From contig MNYK01000050.1 of assembly GCA_001873115.1 (NCBI GenBank), positions 1-49,075 on the forward strand: a DNA stretch of 49,075 bases, written 5' to 3'. Position numbers and translations under genes: made by a program. This document shows, piece after piece, positions 34,855 through 44,377 of the stretch. Under the pieces are notes generated by a model that made no database searches, had not been told where the DNA came from, and saw only the letters and a program-made list of their open reading frames with translations. The stretch comes from Desulfobacterales bacterium CG2_30_60_27. GTDB lineage: Bacteria > Desulfobacterota > Desulfobulbia > Desulfobulbales > CG2-30-60-27. Every line of letters starts with the position of its first letter. Positions within the stretch are counted from its first letter, which is position 1.

Positions 34855-37800
34855 TCAGCCCAGCACCTCAATCTTGATGGCGCAGGCCTTGTACTGCGGA
34901 GAGCGCGAGAGTTTATCGAGGTGGTTCATGGTCAGATTATTGATCGGCACCTCGGCGTAATGATACGGGATGAAAATCGTGCCCACCTGGACCCGATCGG
35001 AAATGGTGGCGCGGGCCTTCACCTCGCCGCGGCGCGACGTAAGCCGGATCCATGATTTTTCCGAGATGCCGAGACGCGCCGCATCGGCGGGATGCACCTC
35101 GGCCAGGGCCTCGGGGCTGATCCGCTCGATGCTGGGCGTGCGCCTGGTCATGGAGCCGAAATTATACTGCGCCACATCCCGGCCCGTGGTCAGCAGCACG
35201 GGATACTGGTCATCAGGCAGCTCTTTGGGCGGCTCATAGTCCGCGGGAATGAAGAGCGCCCGGCCGCGGGGAAAGGTGCCGATATGCAAAACCGGCGTCC
35301 CCGGATGATCCTTGTCCGGACAAGGCCACTGCAGGCCAACCTCGTCGATGCGTTCATAGCTCATGCCGGCATACTGGGGCGTCAGCGAACAAATTTCCGT
35401 AAAAATCTCCTTGGGAGAATCATAGTGCATGGGATAGCCCATTTTCCGGGCCAGTTCGCAGAAAATCTCCCAGTCGGCCTTGGCCTGGCCGGGCGGGTTA
35501 AAGGCCTTGCGGATGCGCTGCACCCGGCGCTCCGAACAGGTGAAGGTGCCGTCTTTTTCCGCAAAGCAGGCGGCCGGCAGGACCACGTCGGCCTTCTTGG
35601 CCGTGTCGGTCAGAAAAATGTCCTGCACCACCAGGAAATCGAGTTTGTCGATGGCGTTCACGGCATGCCGGGCGTTGGGGTCGGCCAGCACCGGATCCTC
35701 GCCAAAGATATAAAGCCCCCGGATGTTGCCGGCGACAATGTTATTCCAGACCTCGGTGGCGGGGATGCCGGGTTTGCGGGGCATCGTCACGCCCCAGAGC
35801 TTTTCGTACTTGTCGAAGATATCATCCCGGCTAAGCCCGGCATAGCCCGGCAAGGTATTGAACAGGGCGCCCATGTCACAGGCCCCCTGCACATTGTTCT
35901 GGCCGCGCAACGGGTTGATGCCGCCGCCCACGGCGCCGATCTTGCCACACAGCAGGGCCAGGTTGGAAACACTCTTGACGTTGTCGGAGCCCGAGGCCCA
36001 ATGGGCCAGGCCCATGCCATAAACGATGGCACACTTCTTACCGGGGCTGGCGTACAGCCTGGCGGCCTCATGCAACTTCTCCATGGAGATTCCGGTGATC
36101 CCGGCCACGTAAGCTGGGGTGTATTTCTCGGTAACGATCTGCAGCTCTTCAAAATTTTCCGTGCGTTCGGCCACGTAGGCCTTGTCCCACAGATCTTCCT
36201 TGATGATGATGTGCATCAGACCATTGAGCAGCGCCACATCGCTGCCGGGATTGTGCTGCATCCAGATATCGGCCTGGCGGGCGAACTTGTGGCCGCGCGG
36301 ATCAATGACAATCAGTTTGGCGCCCTTGCGGATCGCCTGACGGATGCGCAGTCCGGTCATGGGATGACTGGTATCGGGATTGGAGCCGATCATCAACACC
36401 ACATCGGGCTGCTCGTTCCTGAAGTCCTCGATGCTGTTGGTCATTGCGCCGCTGCCAAGGGTGAGGGCCAAACTGGCCACCGTGGGAGCGTGACAGAGTC
36501 GGGCGCAGTGATCGATGTTATTGGTGCCGATCACCGCCCGCATGAACTTCTGCATGAGGAAGTTTTCTTCGTTACTGGCCCGGGCGCAACTGAAGCCGGC
36601 CAGGGAGTCGGCCCCATGCCGATCACGCAGTTCCTTAAAGCGCTTGGCCACCAGGGTCAAGGCATCTTCCCAACTGGACTCAACCAGTTCGCCGCATTTC
36701 CGCACCAGGGGTTGTGTCAGGCGATCGGGATGGCGGATGAAGTCCAGGGCAAAGCGCCCCTTAACGCACAACATGCCGTAGTTCGGGGGCTTATCGTTGT
36801 TGGTCACCACCTCCATCAGGGTGCGGCCCTTGATCTTCAGGATCAGATGGCAGCCGGAACCACAGTAGGGGCAGGTGGTGGGCACATAGCGGACCGGCTC
36901 GTTGATGATCGGGACAATCACATCCTTCTTGGTGAGCGCGCCGGTGGGACAGGCATCCACACAGTTACAGCAGTTGACGCATTTTTCGTTAAAGGAAAAC
37001 TTGAGCCCCACCGGCCGGCAATTTTGATCGAGCCCCTCGCAGGTCAGGTCAAGGGCGTCGTATTCGCAGTTGTTCTTGCAGCGCTGGCAATAGATGCATT
37101 TGTTCAGGTCGACCTCAAAAAGCGGATGTCTGGGATTCACGTCATAAAGATGGATGGAGCCCATGCCGGTCTCGTTTAAGTCCACCCCGTCGGCAATGGA
37201 GTATTTCCGGAGATCGCAGCGGTCAAAGGCCGTGCAGCCGCAGGAAAGGCAACGGTCTGCCTCACGGCGGGCCGTCTTCTCCGAAAAGCCGTGCCGCACC
37301 TCATCGAAATTGGTGATGCGCTCCTCATACTCCACCCGGTCCATGACCTCGCGCTTCTGCGGGGTATAGCCCTCGATCAGAAAACGGTCGACCTCCTGGA
37401 AGGTCTGGCCGCGGGTGAAGTTGAAGCGGGGCTCGGCCGGCTCTTTCTCGACCTGGGCGATACTGGCGTGGATATACTTGGCGGCCCGCCGACCGGAAAC
37501 CACGGCCTGAATGACGGACTGGGGGCCGGAAACCGCGTCACCGGCCGCCCACACAAAGCCAAGGCTGGTCTTCTGGCTCTGACCATGGACCTTGAGCAGG
37601 CCGCTCGACGTACTCTCCAGCTTGGCCTCCAGGGATTCAGGGGGAAAGGTGGCCAGCAAGGTTTCCTGGCCCACCGAATAGAGAATCAAATCGGTCAGTA
37701 AACTTTCGGTGAGCCCCGACACCGGCACGGGACGCTGCCTGCCGCCCTGATCCGGCTCGCTTAGTTCCATGCGCTGCATGCGCAGAAAAAGGGTGCCATG

Positions 37801-38976
37801 CCGCTCCACGATCTGCGTGGGACTGGCCATGGGAATAAAACGCACCCCTTCGCGCTCGGCCTCCTTGGCGGAATGTTCCTGGGCCTGCATCTTGTCCGGG
37901 CTGCTGGAATGCACCACGATAACTTCCTTGACCCCGAGCCGCACCAGGGAACGGGCCGCCTCCATGCCGATATTGGTGCCGCCCAGCACCACGGCCCGGC
38001 GGCCGGGGAAGTGATTCTTGCCCTCGTTGACCTGTTTCAAAAATTCCGTGGCCGGGTGGACGAAGGGCAGGTCAATACCGGGGATGTCGATAATCTTGGC
38101 CTTCTGGGTGCCAACGCCGAGCAGCACGGCGTCGAACCCCTCATCTTGCAGACTCCGCAGGGTGAAGTCCCGACCCCACCTCTGGCCGCAACGGACCTTT
38201 ATGCCGAGCTTAAGGATCGTCTTGATCTCATAGTCAAGGACCGCTTTGGGGATGCGGTAGCCGGGGATGCCATAGCGGAGCATACCACCCAGCTCTGCCT
38301 CGCCCTCAAGAATGCTCACCTGATGGCCGTATTTGGCGAGGAAAAAGGCGCCGGACAGGCCGGCGGGCCCGCCCCCGATCACGGCTACCCGTTTGCCGGT
38401 AGCTGGCTCTTTTTCGATACGCAGGTCAACGTCCTTGTCATTGGCCATGCACCAGTCGGCCACAAAGCGTTTCAGGTGGTTGATAGCAATAGGTTGATCG
38501 ACCAAGGCCCGGCGGCAGTTGGTTTCGCAAAAACGCGGGCAGACCCGGCCCACGGAGAAAGGCAACGGGTTGCGCTCCATGACCAGCCGCAGGGCCTCCT
38601 CATACTGGCCGAGACGGATGTGGGCAATATAGCCTTGGACGTTGATCTGCCCCGGGCAGCTCATACTGCAAGGCGCCTTGCAATCGCCAAAGTGATTCTC
38701 GGCAAGCGTCTCGAGGTTTTTCTTACGGAGCTCCTTGACCATGGCGGTGTCGGTATGGACCACCATGCCGGGCCGGGCCAAGGTCACGCAGGAGCGCACC
38801 GGCTTGTCCCTGCCCTCCACCTCGACCAAACAGATCCGGCAATGCGCCTTGGACTTACCCTTGACAAAGCAGAAGGTGGGAATATGGATACCCAGCGCCC
38901 GGGCCGCTTCCAGCACCGTGGTTTTCGGCCTGACCCCAATTTCCTGGCCGTTAATGCTGATGGGTATATCGGACAT
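34855..38976 (-). CDS. Fused formate dehydrogenase with NuoG-like and GltD-like domains
   Basis: This 1373-residue multidomain enzyme likely interconverts formate and CO2 at the head of the Wood-Ljungdahl pathway. Residues 1-80 are a 2Fe-2S domain (C36, C46, C49, C63). About 85-525 is a GltD-like module with DCKAPCSMSCPGQINVQGYI and two nucleotide sites (VAVIGGGPAGLSGAFFLAKY, VVLGGTNIGMEAARSL), so NAD(P)H or another carrier can exchange electrons. About 650-720 are ferredoxin motifs (CIYCQRCKNNCEYDALDL, CVNCCNCVDACPTGAL). The rest is the molybdenum/tungsten bis-MGD catalytic subunit with CPYCGSGCHLILK and DHCARLCHAPTV. Cys replaces the catalytic Sec found in many formate dehydrogenases, which is notable next to two Sec genes. 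The start is the ATG at 38974-38976; the open frame beyond it to 39108 is low-complexity. Confidence 0.85.
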   Translation of the reverse strand: MSDIPISINGQEIGVRPKTTVLEAARALGIHIPTFCFVKGKSKAHCRICLVEVEGRDKPVRSCVTLARPGMVVHTDTAMVKELRKKNLETLAENHFGDCKAPCSMSCPGQINVQGYIAHIRLGQYEEALRLVMERNPLPFSVGRVCPRFCETNCRRALVDQPIAINHLKRFVADWCMANDKDVDLRIEKEPATGKRVAVIGGGPAGLSGAFFLAKYGHQVSILEGEAELGGMLRYGIPGYRIPKAVLDYEIKTILKLGIKVRCGQRWGRDFTLRSLQDEGFDAVLLGVGTQKAKIIDIPGIDLPFVHPATEFLKQVNEGKNHFPGRRAVVLGGTNIGMEAARSLVRLGVKEVIVVHSSSPDKMQAQEHSAKEAEREGVRFIPMASPTQIVERHGTLFLRMQRMELSEPDQGGRQRPVPVSGLTESLLTDLILYSVGQETLLATFPPESLEAKLESTSSGLLKVHGQSQKTSLGFVWAAGDAVSGPQSVIQAVVSGRRAAKYIHASIAQVEKEPAEPRFNFTRGQTFQEVDRFLIEGYTPQKREVMDRVEYEERITNFDEVRHGFSEKTARREADRCLSCGCTAFDRCDLRKYSIADGVDLNETGMGSIHLYDVNPRHPLFEVDLNKCIYCQRCKNNCEYDALDLTCEGLDQNCRPVGLKFSFNEKCVNCCNCVDACPTGALTKKDVIVPIINEPVRYVPTTCPYCGSGCHLILKIKGRTLMEVVTNNDKPPNYGMLCVKGRFALDFIRHPDRLTQPLVRKCGELVESSWEDALTLVAKRFKELRDRHGADSLAGFSCARASNEENFLMQKFMRAVIGTNNIDHCARLCHAPTVASLALTLGSGAMTNSIEDFRNEQPDVVLMIGSNPDTSHPMTGLRIRQAIRKGAKLIVIDPRGHKFARQADIWMQHNPGSDVALLNGLMHIIIKEDLWDKAYVAERTENFEELQIVTEKYTPAYVAGITGISMEKLHEAARLYASPGKKCAIVYGMGLAHWASGSDNVKSVSNLALLCGKIGAVGGGINPLRGQNNVQGACDMGALFNTLPGYAGLSRDDIFDKYEKLWGVTMPRKPGIPATEVWNNIVAGNIRGLYIFGEDPVLADPNARHAVNAIDKLDFLVVQDIFLTDTAKKADVVLPAACFAEKDGTFTCSERRVQRIRKAFNPPGQAKADWEIFCELARKMGYPMHYDSPKEIFTEICSLTPQYAGMSYERIDEVGLQWPCPDKDHPGTPVLHIGTFPRGRALFIPADYEPPKELPDDQYPVLLTTGRDVAQYNFGSMTRRTPSIERISPEALAEVHPADAARLGISEKSWIRLTSRRGEVKARATISDRVQVGTIFIPYHYAEVPINNLTMNHLDKLSRSPQYKACAIKIEVLG

Positions 38977-39186
38977 TGATCTAAGCCCCAACTTTTTATT
39001 TAGTCCCGTAGGGTGCGCAGGAGGTCGCGGACGCCTCGGAGGGGGGCAAAACGCCCGCCGAGCATGAGCGAAAGGCATTGCCAGCCCGGGAACACTTAGC
39101 CGGCACAAGCTGGATAGTTACAACAATTAAAGACAAATTACAAGGGGCCGCTCTCTTCGCTGAAAGCTGACGGCTGACTGCTGGCA
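38977..39186. other. 210-bp gap inside the Wood-Ljungdahl operon
   Basis: No gene is evident between acsC and the formate dehydrogenase. The gap carries a CAGTCAGCCGTCAGCTTTC-type repeat on the minus strand (39157-39184, related to 4038 and 48785). A GC-rich stretch also carries AGGAGG and GAGGGGGG strings (39018-39055). An internal promoter is possible, but I could not define one. Confidence 0.5.
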
Positions 39187-40542
39187 TCATGCCGCCGGCT
39201 TCCATTCCTTCAGGAAGGCCGGCAGATGCCCGGCCTCGCGCGGCCCCATGAGGATGCTCCAGTTGGGGAGTTCCTCCTCCAGTTCACCCTTGATCGAGGC
39301 GAGATAGCCAGGAATGATGAGTTCGCGATACTTGACCTTGTCCTCGATACCCGACTTCTTGACAAACTGGGCAATAAGGTCAGCGCCAAACTTACCGGCC
39401 GCCCAGGCGGTGAGCACGGAAAGCCCCTCGGTGTCCTTGATGAGCAGCCAGGAGGGCACCTTGGAGCCCTCGATCTCGCCGGAGACGATGAAGTAGGTGA
39501 GCGAGAAGTTGCAGGTGATAAGCACCGGCGAGTTCTCGGCCGGACCATTGATGCTGTAAATGTCCTCCGCCACCACCATGGGCCGCTGCGGATCGGTGAA
39601 GATGTTAAGCCGTTCCAGGAGCAGGGGAAAAAGGATGTCACCCTGCAGGTCGGAGAGTACCACGATACCGGCATACTTGGCCACCAGCACCGAGGCGATC
39701 ATGGCCTCCAGGAGGGAATCGTCGGTCATCTCGCAGGGGAAGGTGATGGTCGGGAAGCCCAAGGGCTTGAACTTGCTGCGCACCGCGGCGCGGCGGGCCA
39801 GGACATTGTCTTCCAGGGCGGCGCGCACGGTGCGGGCGCCCGTATCGATAACCATATCCTTCAGGCCGGCGGCCAGCAATTTTTCGGTAAGGGCAACCGT
39901 GTCATCCACCGTGGCGCCCTTGACGCCCAACGGACAGCCGGCCTCCTTGGCCACCGCGGCCATGGCCTCGGCGTTGTCGGCCGCGGCCCCGAACAGCAGG
40001 GGTTTGCGCGCCCCGCAAAGGCCGGCGGCGGTCTTCATGGCAGCGGCATCACCGGTCATCAGGATGAGTTGGGCATCAGCGGCGCCGGCCAGCACCTTGC
40101 CGACCAGGTCGCAGAAGGCCTTGGCGTCGCCCTTGCTGTCTTGCACGGCAATGAGGTCAGCCCGCAGATTGACGCCGACCCGCTCGTAGCGCAAGGTGTT
40201 AAAGCGCTCGATCCGGCCGTCAACATCGGCGGCCGCCATGGCGGTGGTCACCAGCACCGCAATGCCGGTGGGGTTCTCGAAGCGCTTTTCATGCCGGAAC
40301 AGGCAGGTCTCGCCGCCGATGGTAAAGGGCAGATCAGCGCTGCCGAGCTTGATGGTGCGGATCGGCGGGGCCGAGGCCTCGCCGATGGTGGCCTTGACCT
40401 CGTCATCGACATAGGGGCATTCGCCGATTTCGGTCTGGCCGGCGGCCACCTTCATGGCGAAGGCGAGACAGGTTGGAATGGAACACTCCCCGCAGTTCTT
40501 TTTGGGAAGCATCTTGAGAATCTGAATACCGGTTAAAGCCAT
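39187..40542 (-). CDS. acsC: Corrinoid iron-sulfur protein large subunit (CODH/ACS gamma)
   Basis: With AcsD it forms the corrinoid protein that carries the methyl group from methyl-tetrahydrofolate to acetyl-CoA synthase. The 451-residue length is typical. The N-terminal 4Fe-4S site is KKNCGECSIPTCLAFAMKVA followed by ECPYVDDEV. A TIM-barrel middle (LGSADLPFTIGGETCLFRHE) and the C-terminal B12-binding domain, ending around LPNWSILMGPREAGHLPAF, complete the fold. GGAGG lies nine bases before the ATG. It follows acsB by 67 bp. Confidence 0.95.
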   Translation of the reverse strand: MALTGIQILKMLPKKNCGECSIPTCLAFAMKVAAGQTEIGECPYVDDEVKATIGEASAPPIRTIKLGSADLPFTIGGETCLFRHEKRFENPTGIAVLVTTAMAAADVDGRIERFNTLRYERVGVNLRADLIAVQDSKGDAKAFCDLVGKVLAGAADAQLILMTGDAAAMKTAAGLCGARKPLLFGAAADNAEAMAAVAKEAGCPLGVKGATVDDTVALTEKLLAAGLKDMVIDTGARTVRAALEDNVLARRAAVRSKFKPLGFPTITFPCEMTDDSLLEAMIASVLVAKYAGIVVLSDLQGDILFPLLLERLNIFTDPQRPMVVAEDIYSINGPAENSPVLITCNFSLTYFIVSGEIEGSKVPSWLLIKDTEGLSVLTAWAAGKFGADLIAQFVKKSGIEDKVKYRELIIPGYLASIKGELEEELPNWSILMGPREAGHLPAFLKEWKPAA

Positions 40543-40609
40543 TGTATGGTTCCTCCCCGTTGTGGAAAGCTTGTTTGTCGAGCATCGAGCCGCGCGGCAC
40601 GGATCCCCA

Positions 40610-42814
40610 CTACATGATGGGATCCATCTTCAGGGCGGGATGTCCCTTTTCCTGGAGGAATTTCAACACCTCTTCCTCGGTGGTGCCCACTTCCTCGTCG
40701 GCGATCATGTCGAAGAATTGCGGCATGCCCATCTCCTGGCAGCGCTGCATGAGCTTGTCCTTCAACTCTTCCTTCAGCATCTTGGGCAGCCAGACCACGC
40801 GCTGCAGGCCGCCTTCGGCCATGAAGAGCTTCTGGCTGGTGAGGTAATGCTTTGACACCCCCATGAAGCCGGGGGTCTGGGCGCCGCCGCCGGCCATGCC
40901 GGCCAGGGTGGTGAACTTCATGCCCGACGGGGTCATGCCCATGAAGTCCCGGTTGACCACCATAATGCCGTTGCACTGCGGCAGGGTGGCGGCAATGGCC
41001 TCGAAGCAGCCGCAGGCGGTCATGGGGTTGGTCATCAGCGAGTAACAGCTCACCTCGGTCACCGCGCCGCGCGAGGCCTGGGCCACGAAGTCGTTGATGC
41101 CCGCGAAGGATCCCATGGTCTTATCCAGGCAGGCGCCCTTGTCAATGGGCTGATTGGGACCGGTGGGGTTGATCTGGAAGGAGGCCTTGCCATCCAGCCA
41201 GTTGTAGGCGCCGCACATGCCGACCCGCTCCGGGGTGATGACGCAGACATGGCTGGGGGCAAAAGACTGGCACAGGGTGCAGGAGTAAAAGACCTCTTCG
41301 GTCTCGTCGGTCATGTTGCCCAGGCGCAGATCCCGCTCGGCGTAAACCTTCTTGGCCAGGGCCACGACCTCCTCCACCTTGTCCTGCACGGTGTAGATCT
41401 TGACCTGCACCTTGTCGAGGATGGCGCCGAACTCCTGGTGCAGCTTGCCGTGCAGCATCTTGCCGATGTGGGTGAACGAAAAGCCCTTTTCCACCGCGCC
41501 CTTGCCCACCCGGATCCACATGATGTTACGCTGGCCGATGTGCATGATGCCCTGGATGTAGTTGATCAGGTGATGAAACTGACGCTCGAGAATGGGCTCG
41601 AAATCGGACTGCATCTCGCGGCCCGCCACCTCGACCAGAATGGCGATGGGCAGATTCTGGCCCTGCGCAAGTTCCGGGACATCAGGCCCCTCCACGTTCA
41701 CCTGGCCGTCGGTCACCTCGTCCATCTCCTTGGAGACCAGAACCTCGACCCCGGTGGTGCGACCGCCGCCACACTCCATGAACAGGTCGTCCTTGCGGAT
41801 GCGCTCGCCCTCGAAGGCCGGGCCAAAGGCCATGGGGATGTCAATCTTGGAGACCGAGACCTTGAGCCCGCGCACCTCGATGGCCTTTTGCACGAATTCG
41901 TCATGGGGAACGTTGCTCACCACGTGCTCGTAGGTACAGATGCCGGTGGGCAGCACCTCGGGAATGTTGTAGTCGGAAATGGTCGGGAAGCCCCAGTTAA
42001 TGGCGCCGGCAGCATTGGCATACCAGGCGTCGGACACCTCGCCAAAGGCCATGACAAAGGCAAAGGTACGATCCTTGTTGTAGATCAGGTTGCCCCGGTA
42101 ATCGCCGGGCTTGATGCCGCCAAAGGCCATGGCCACGCGGCAGGCGAAGCCGATGGCGAACACCGCCGTGGTGTAAGAATCGCCAAAGGGCACCAGCCGG
42201 GTGCCCCAGCCGATCTGCACGCCGGCCGCGGTCAGTTGCTCGGGCATATGTACCCCGCCGGTGTGGTCGTGCATGAAGATATAGAGGTTTTTCTCCTGCA
42301 GCTCCAAGGCGATCTTGCTGGCGACCTCCTTGGTCGGCGGCGCGCCCAAGATGGCCGCAAAGCCGGGGGCCGTGCCGTCCACGAACTCAACGCCGCGCTT
42401 TCGGAAGATGACGTCGTCGGCCGCCCCGAGCCAGATGTTCTGGTCGGTGGGCTCTTCCGTCTTGGTGTAGTATTCGGGCTGGTTCAGGTAACGGATGGCC
42501 TCATACATCTCCTCGGCAAAAAAGGTGGCCATGCCCGCCTCCAGGGCCGGGGCCAGATAGGGCAGCCAGGTTGCTTCCGACACTTGGGCCGGCAGCAATT
42601 TGCGGCATTCCTGAAAGATCTCCTTCATGTCGCCCAGGTTCTGGACCTTGGCGCCCAGTATGCTGTAGATAATGGGCAGGAAATAGGTCGTGTTCGGAAA
42701 GGCGACCTCCTGGGCGGCACCGTACTGCTTCATGGCCTGCTCATAGGTCTCCTCGGCCATGTCCACGATCTTGTGGGCACCTCGAATGGCGGCTGAACAG
42801 ATTATTTTCGACAT
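40610..42814 (-). CDS. acsB: Acetyl-CoA synthase catalytic subunit (CODH/ACS beta)
   Basis: It joins a methyl group, CO and CoA to acetyl-CoA at the nickel-containing A-cluster. The 734-residue length is the bacterial full-length form with the N-terminal CODH-interacting domain (AAIRGAHKIVDMAEETYEQA). A-cluster ligands are visible in SCTLCQSFAPSHVCVITPER, VGMCGAYNW and the MTACGCFEAI Cys-Gly-Cys that binds the two nickel sites. All are intact. AGAGGAG precedes the ATG. It lies between acsD and acsC, 90 bp after acsD. Confidence 0.96.
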   Translation of the reverse strand: MSKIICSAAIRGAHKIVDMAEETYEQAMKQYGAAQEVAFPNTTYFLPIIYSILGAKVQNLGDMKEIFQECRKLLPAQVSEATWLPYLAPALEAGMATFFAEEMYEAIRYLNQPEYYTKTEEPTDQNIWLGAADDVIFRKRGVEFVDGTAPGFAAILGAPPTKEVASKIALELQEKNLYIFMHDHTGGVHMPEQLTAAGVQIGWGTRLVPFGDSYTTAVFAIGFACRVAMAFGGIKPGDYRGNLIYNKDRTFAFVMAFGEVSDAWYANAAGAINWGFPTISDYNIPEVLPTGICTYEHVVSNVPHDEFVQKAIEVRGLKVSVSKIDIPMAFGPAFEGERIRKDDLFMECGGGRTTGVEVLVSKEMDEVTDGQVNVEGPDVPELAQGQNLPIAILVEVAGREMQSDFEPILERQFHHLINYIQGIMHIGQRNIMWIRVGKGAVEKGFSFTHIGKMLHGKLHQEFGAILDKVQVKIYTVQDKVEEVVALAKKVYAERDLRLGNMTDETEEVFYSCTLCQSFAPSHVCVITPERVGMCGAYNWLDGKASFQINPTGPNQPIDKGACLDKTMGSFAGINDFVAQASRGAVTEVSCYSLMTNPMTACGCFEAIAATLPQCNGIMVVNRDFMGMTPSGMKFTTLAGMAGGGAQTPGFMGVSKHYLTSQKLFMAEGGLQRVVWLPKMLKEELKDKLMQRCQEMGMPQFFDMIADEEVGTTEEEVLKFLQEKGHPALKMDPIM

Positions 42815-42904
42815 GGAAAAACTCCTCTCACCTTATCCGTGCACAAGGCACAACGTATGGTCTGCACGCCGAAAGCGGCGCGACGATTTCTTCTTTGCCC
42901 GCCC

Positions 42905-44377
42905 TTACCCCATCAAACCGCTGATCAGGGCCTTGGTCAACGCCACGGCCCGCGGATGCCGCATGATGAGCACCTCGCCGCCGGCCATGAGCATACAGGT
43001 GGCGGTAATGGCCTCCATCAACACCCCGCGCCGCTCCTGGTCGCCGATCATGGCGTCCGTGGGCAGCCGGGTTTCCTTGGCCTTCCAGACCTCGCGACCC
43101 AGGTTGCAGATTAATGGCACCTGCAACTTTTCATCCTTCTGGGTCAGGGCGGCCAGCCGGATACGCTCCATGACCGAATAGGAATATTCGATGCCATAGC
43201 CCAGGGCGCCGATGGAGGGATCCACCAGCACGGTGTCCAGGGACACGCCCAGATTCTCCAGCAGGATATTGAGCTGCTTGGCCAGATTGACGTCAATGGG
43301 CGAGGCGGCGATCATGGGGTGGCCAAAGGCCATGGCCGTGGCCCCCAGCGACCGGTAATTGGCGTCGGAAAGCGGCCCCAGGCAAACCTTCTTGTCGCCG
43401 ATCATGGCGGTAATTTCCCTGAGGGTCTCGGTGTCCTTGTCGGCATTGCCGCAGCCCCAGAGAATCACCGGCACGTCCACGCCGTTCACCACCTCCACCG
43501 CCTTCTTGGCGGCCTCGCTGGAGGGCCGGTTCAGGCCATTGGGGTCGGTGCTCACCAGGGAGAGACAGATGGCCTCCATGTTAAAGTCGGTGACGCACTT
43601 CCTGGCCCAGGCCACCGGATCGTTCAGCACGCCCTCAAAATGGCGGGCCAGGCTGGCGGGCCATTCATCGGGCGCCACGTCCAGCACGTCCATGGCGACA
43701 ATCGGCCGGTTGGGCATCTCGCCCTCGAATAGATAAAACGGCAGGGTCTTGGCGCCGCCCACCGTGAGGGTGTGGCCCTTGCTACCCAACACCGTCTCGC
43801 GGATGGCGCCGGAGTATACCTGTTTGTAGGAATTATCAGGCACCCTGGCGGCCCTTTCGGCCAGTGGCGTCGTTTCCACGGCAAGGGCGGCCGGGGTCTC
43901 GGCCGCCGAAGACCGCGGGCTCGGCTTGACCGCTGGCTGGGCCGGCGGCTTGGCGGGCGGGGCCTCTTTCGGGGCCGGTACTGCCTTACTGGCCGCCACG
44001 GCGGTTGCCTTTTTCTCTGCCTCGGCCTTTTTGCTGGCGACCTCGGTCGCCGCCTTCTGGCGGGCAGCCTCCTCGGCGGCCTTCTTCTCGGCCTCGGCCT
44101 TGCTGGCGGCCTCGGCCGCCGCCTTTTTAGCGGCCACCTCGGCCGCCTTGGGTTCCACGGCCTTTTCCACGACCTTCGCCTCGACCTTGACTGGTGGAGG
44201 AGCGGCCGCGGTCACGGCGGCCACGCCGGCAGGCGGCTCCTTCTCCAGGGTGGCACAGGCGGCGGTAAATTTGGTCAGGGCCTCGAACTGCTTGTCCGAT
44301 ATACCCAGGGCCTCTTTAAGGGCTTCCAGGCCGCCACGGACCTGCTCCAAGGCAATCTGCCGTTCTCTTTCGTTCAT
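42905..44377 (-). CDS. acsD: Corrinoid iron-sulfur protein small subunit (CODH/ACS delta) with Ala/Lys-rich N-terminus
   Basis: AcsD is the small partner of AcsC in the corrinoid methyl carrier. From the ATG at 44375-44377, with GGGAG nine bases upstream, it is 490 residues. The C-terminal 310 are the conserved barrel (YSGAIRETVLGSKGHTLTVG, FEGEMPNRPIVAMDVLD, ANYRSLGATAMAFGHPMIA). The first 180 residues are a helix (MNERERQIALEQVRGGLEAL) and then a long Ala/Lys/Glu/Pro low-complexity segment (KKAAAEAASKAEAEKKAAEE), which is unusual. The frame continues unbroken into the upstream metF region, so a naive reading is a MetF-AcsD fusion of 842 residues. The ATGA overlap with a metF stop in another frame argues for two genes. 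Confidence 0.8.
   Translation of the reverse strand: MNERERQIALEQVRGGLEALKEALGISDKQFEALTKFTAACATLEKEPPAGVAAVTAAAPPPVKVEAKVVEKAVEPKAAEVAAKKAAAEAASKAEAEKKAAEEAARQKAATEVASKKAEAEKKATAVAASKAVPAPKEAPPAKPPAQPAVKPSPRSSAAETPAALAVETTPLAERAARVPDNSYKQVYSGAIRETVLGSKGHTLTVGGAKTLPFYLFEGEMPNRPIVAMDVLDVAPDEWPASLARHFEGVLNDPVAWARKCVTDFNMEAICLSLVSTDPNGLNRPSSEAAKKAVEVVNGVDVPVILWGCGNADKDTETLREITAMIGDKKVCLGPLSDANYRSLGATAMAFGHPMIAASPIDVNLAKQLNILLENLGVSLDTVLVDPSIGALGYGIEYSYSVMERIRLAALTQKDEKLQVPLICNLGREVWKAKETRLPTDAMIGDQERRGVLMEAITATCMLMAGGEVLIMRHPRAVALTKALISGLMG

Noticed and set aside
35000-39000. Selenocysteine in the formate dehydrogenase
   Set aside because: The catalytic site reads DHCARLCHAPTV with an ordinary Cys codon, and no in-frame UGA interrupts the gene.
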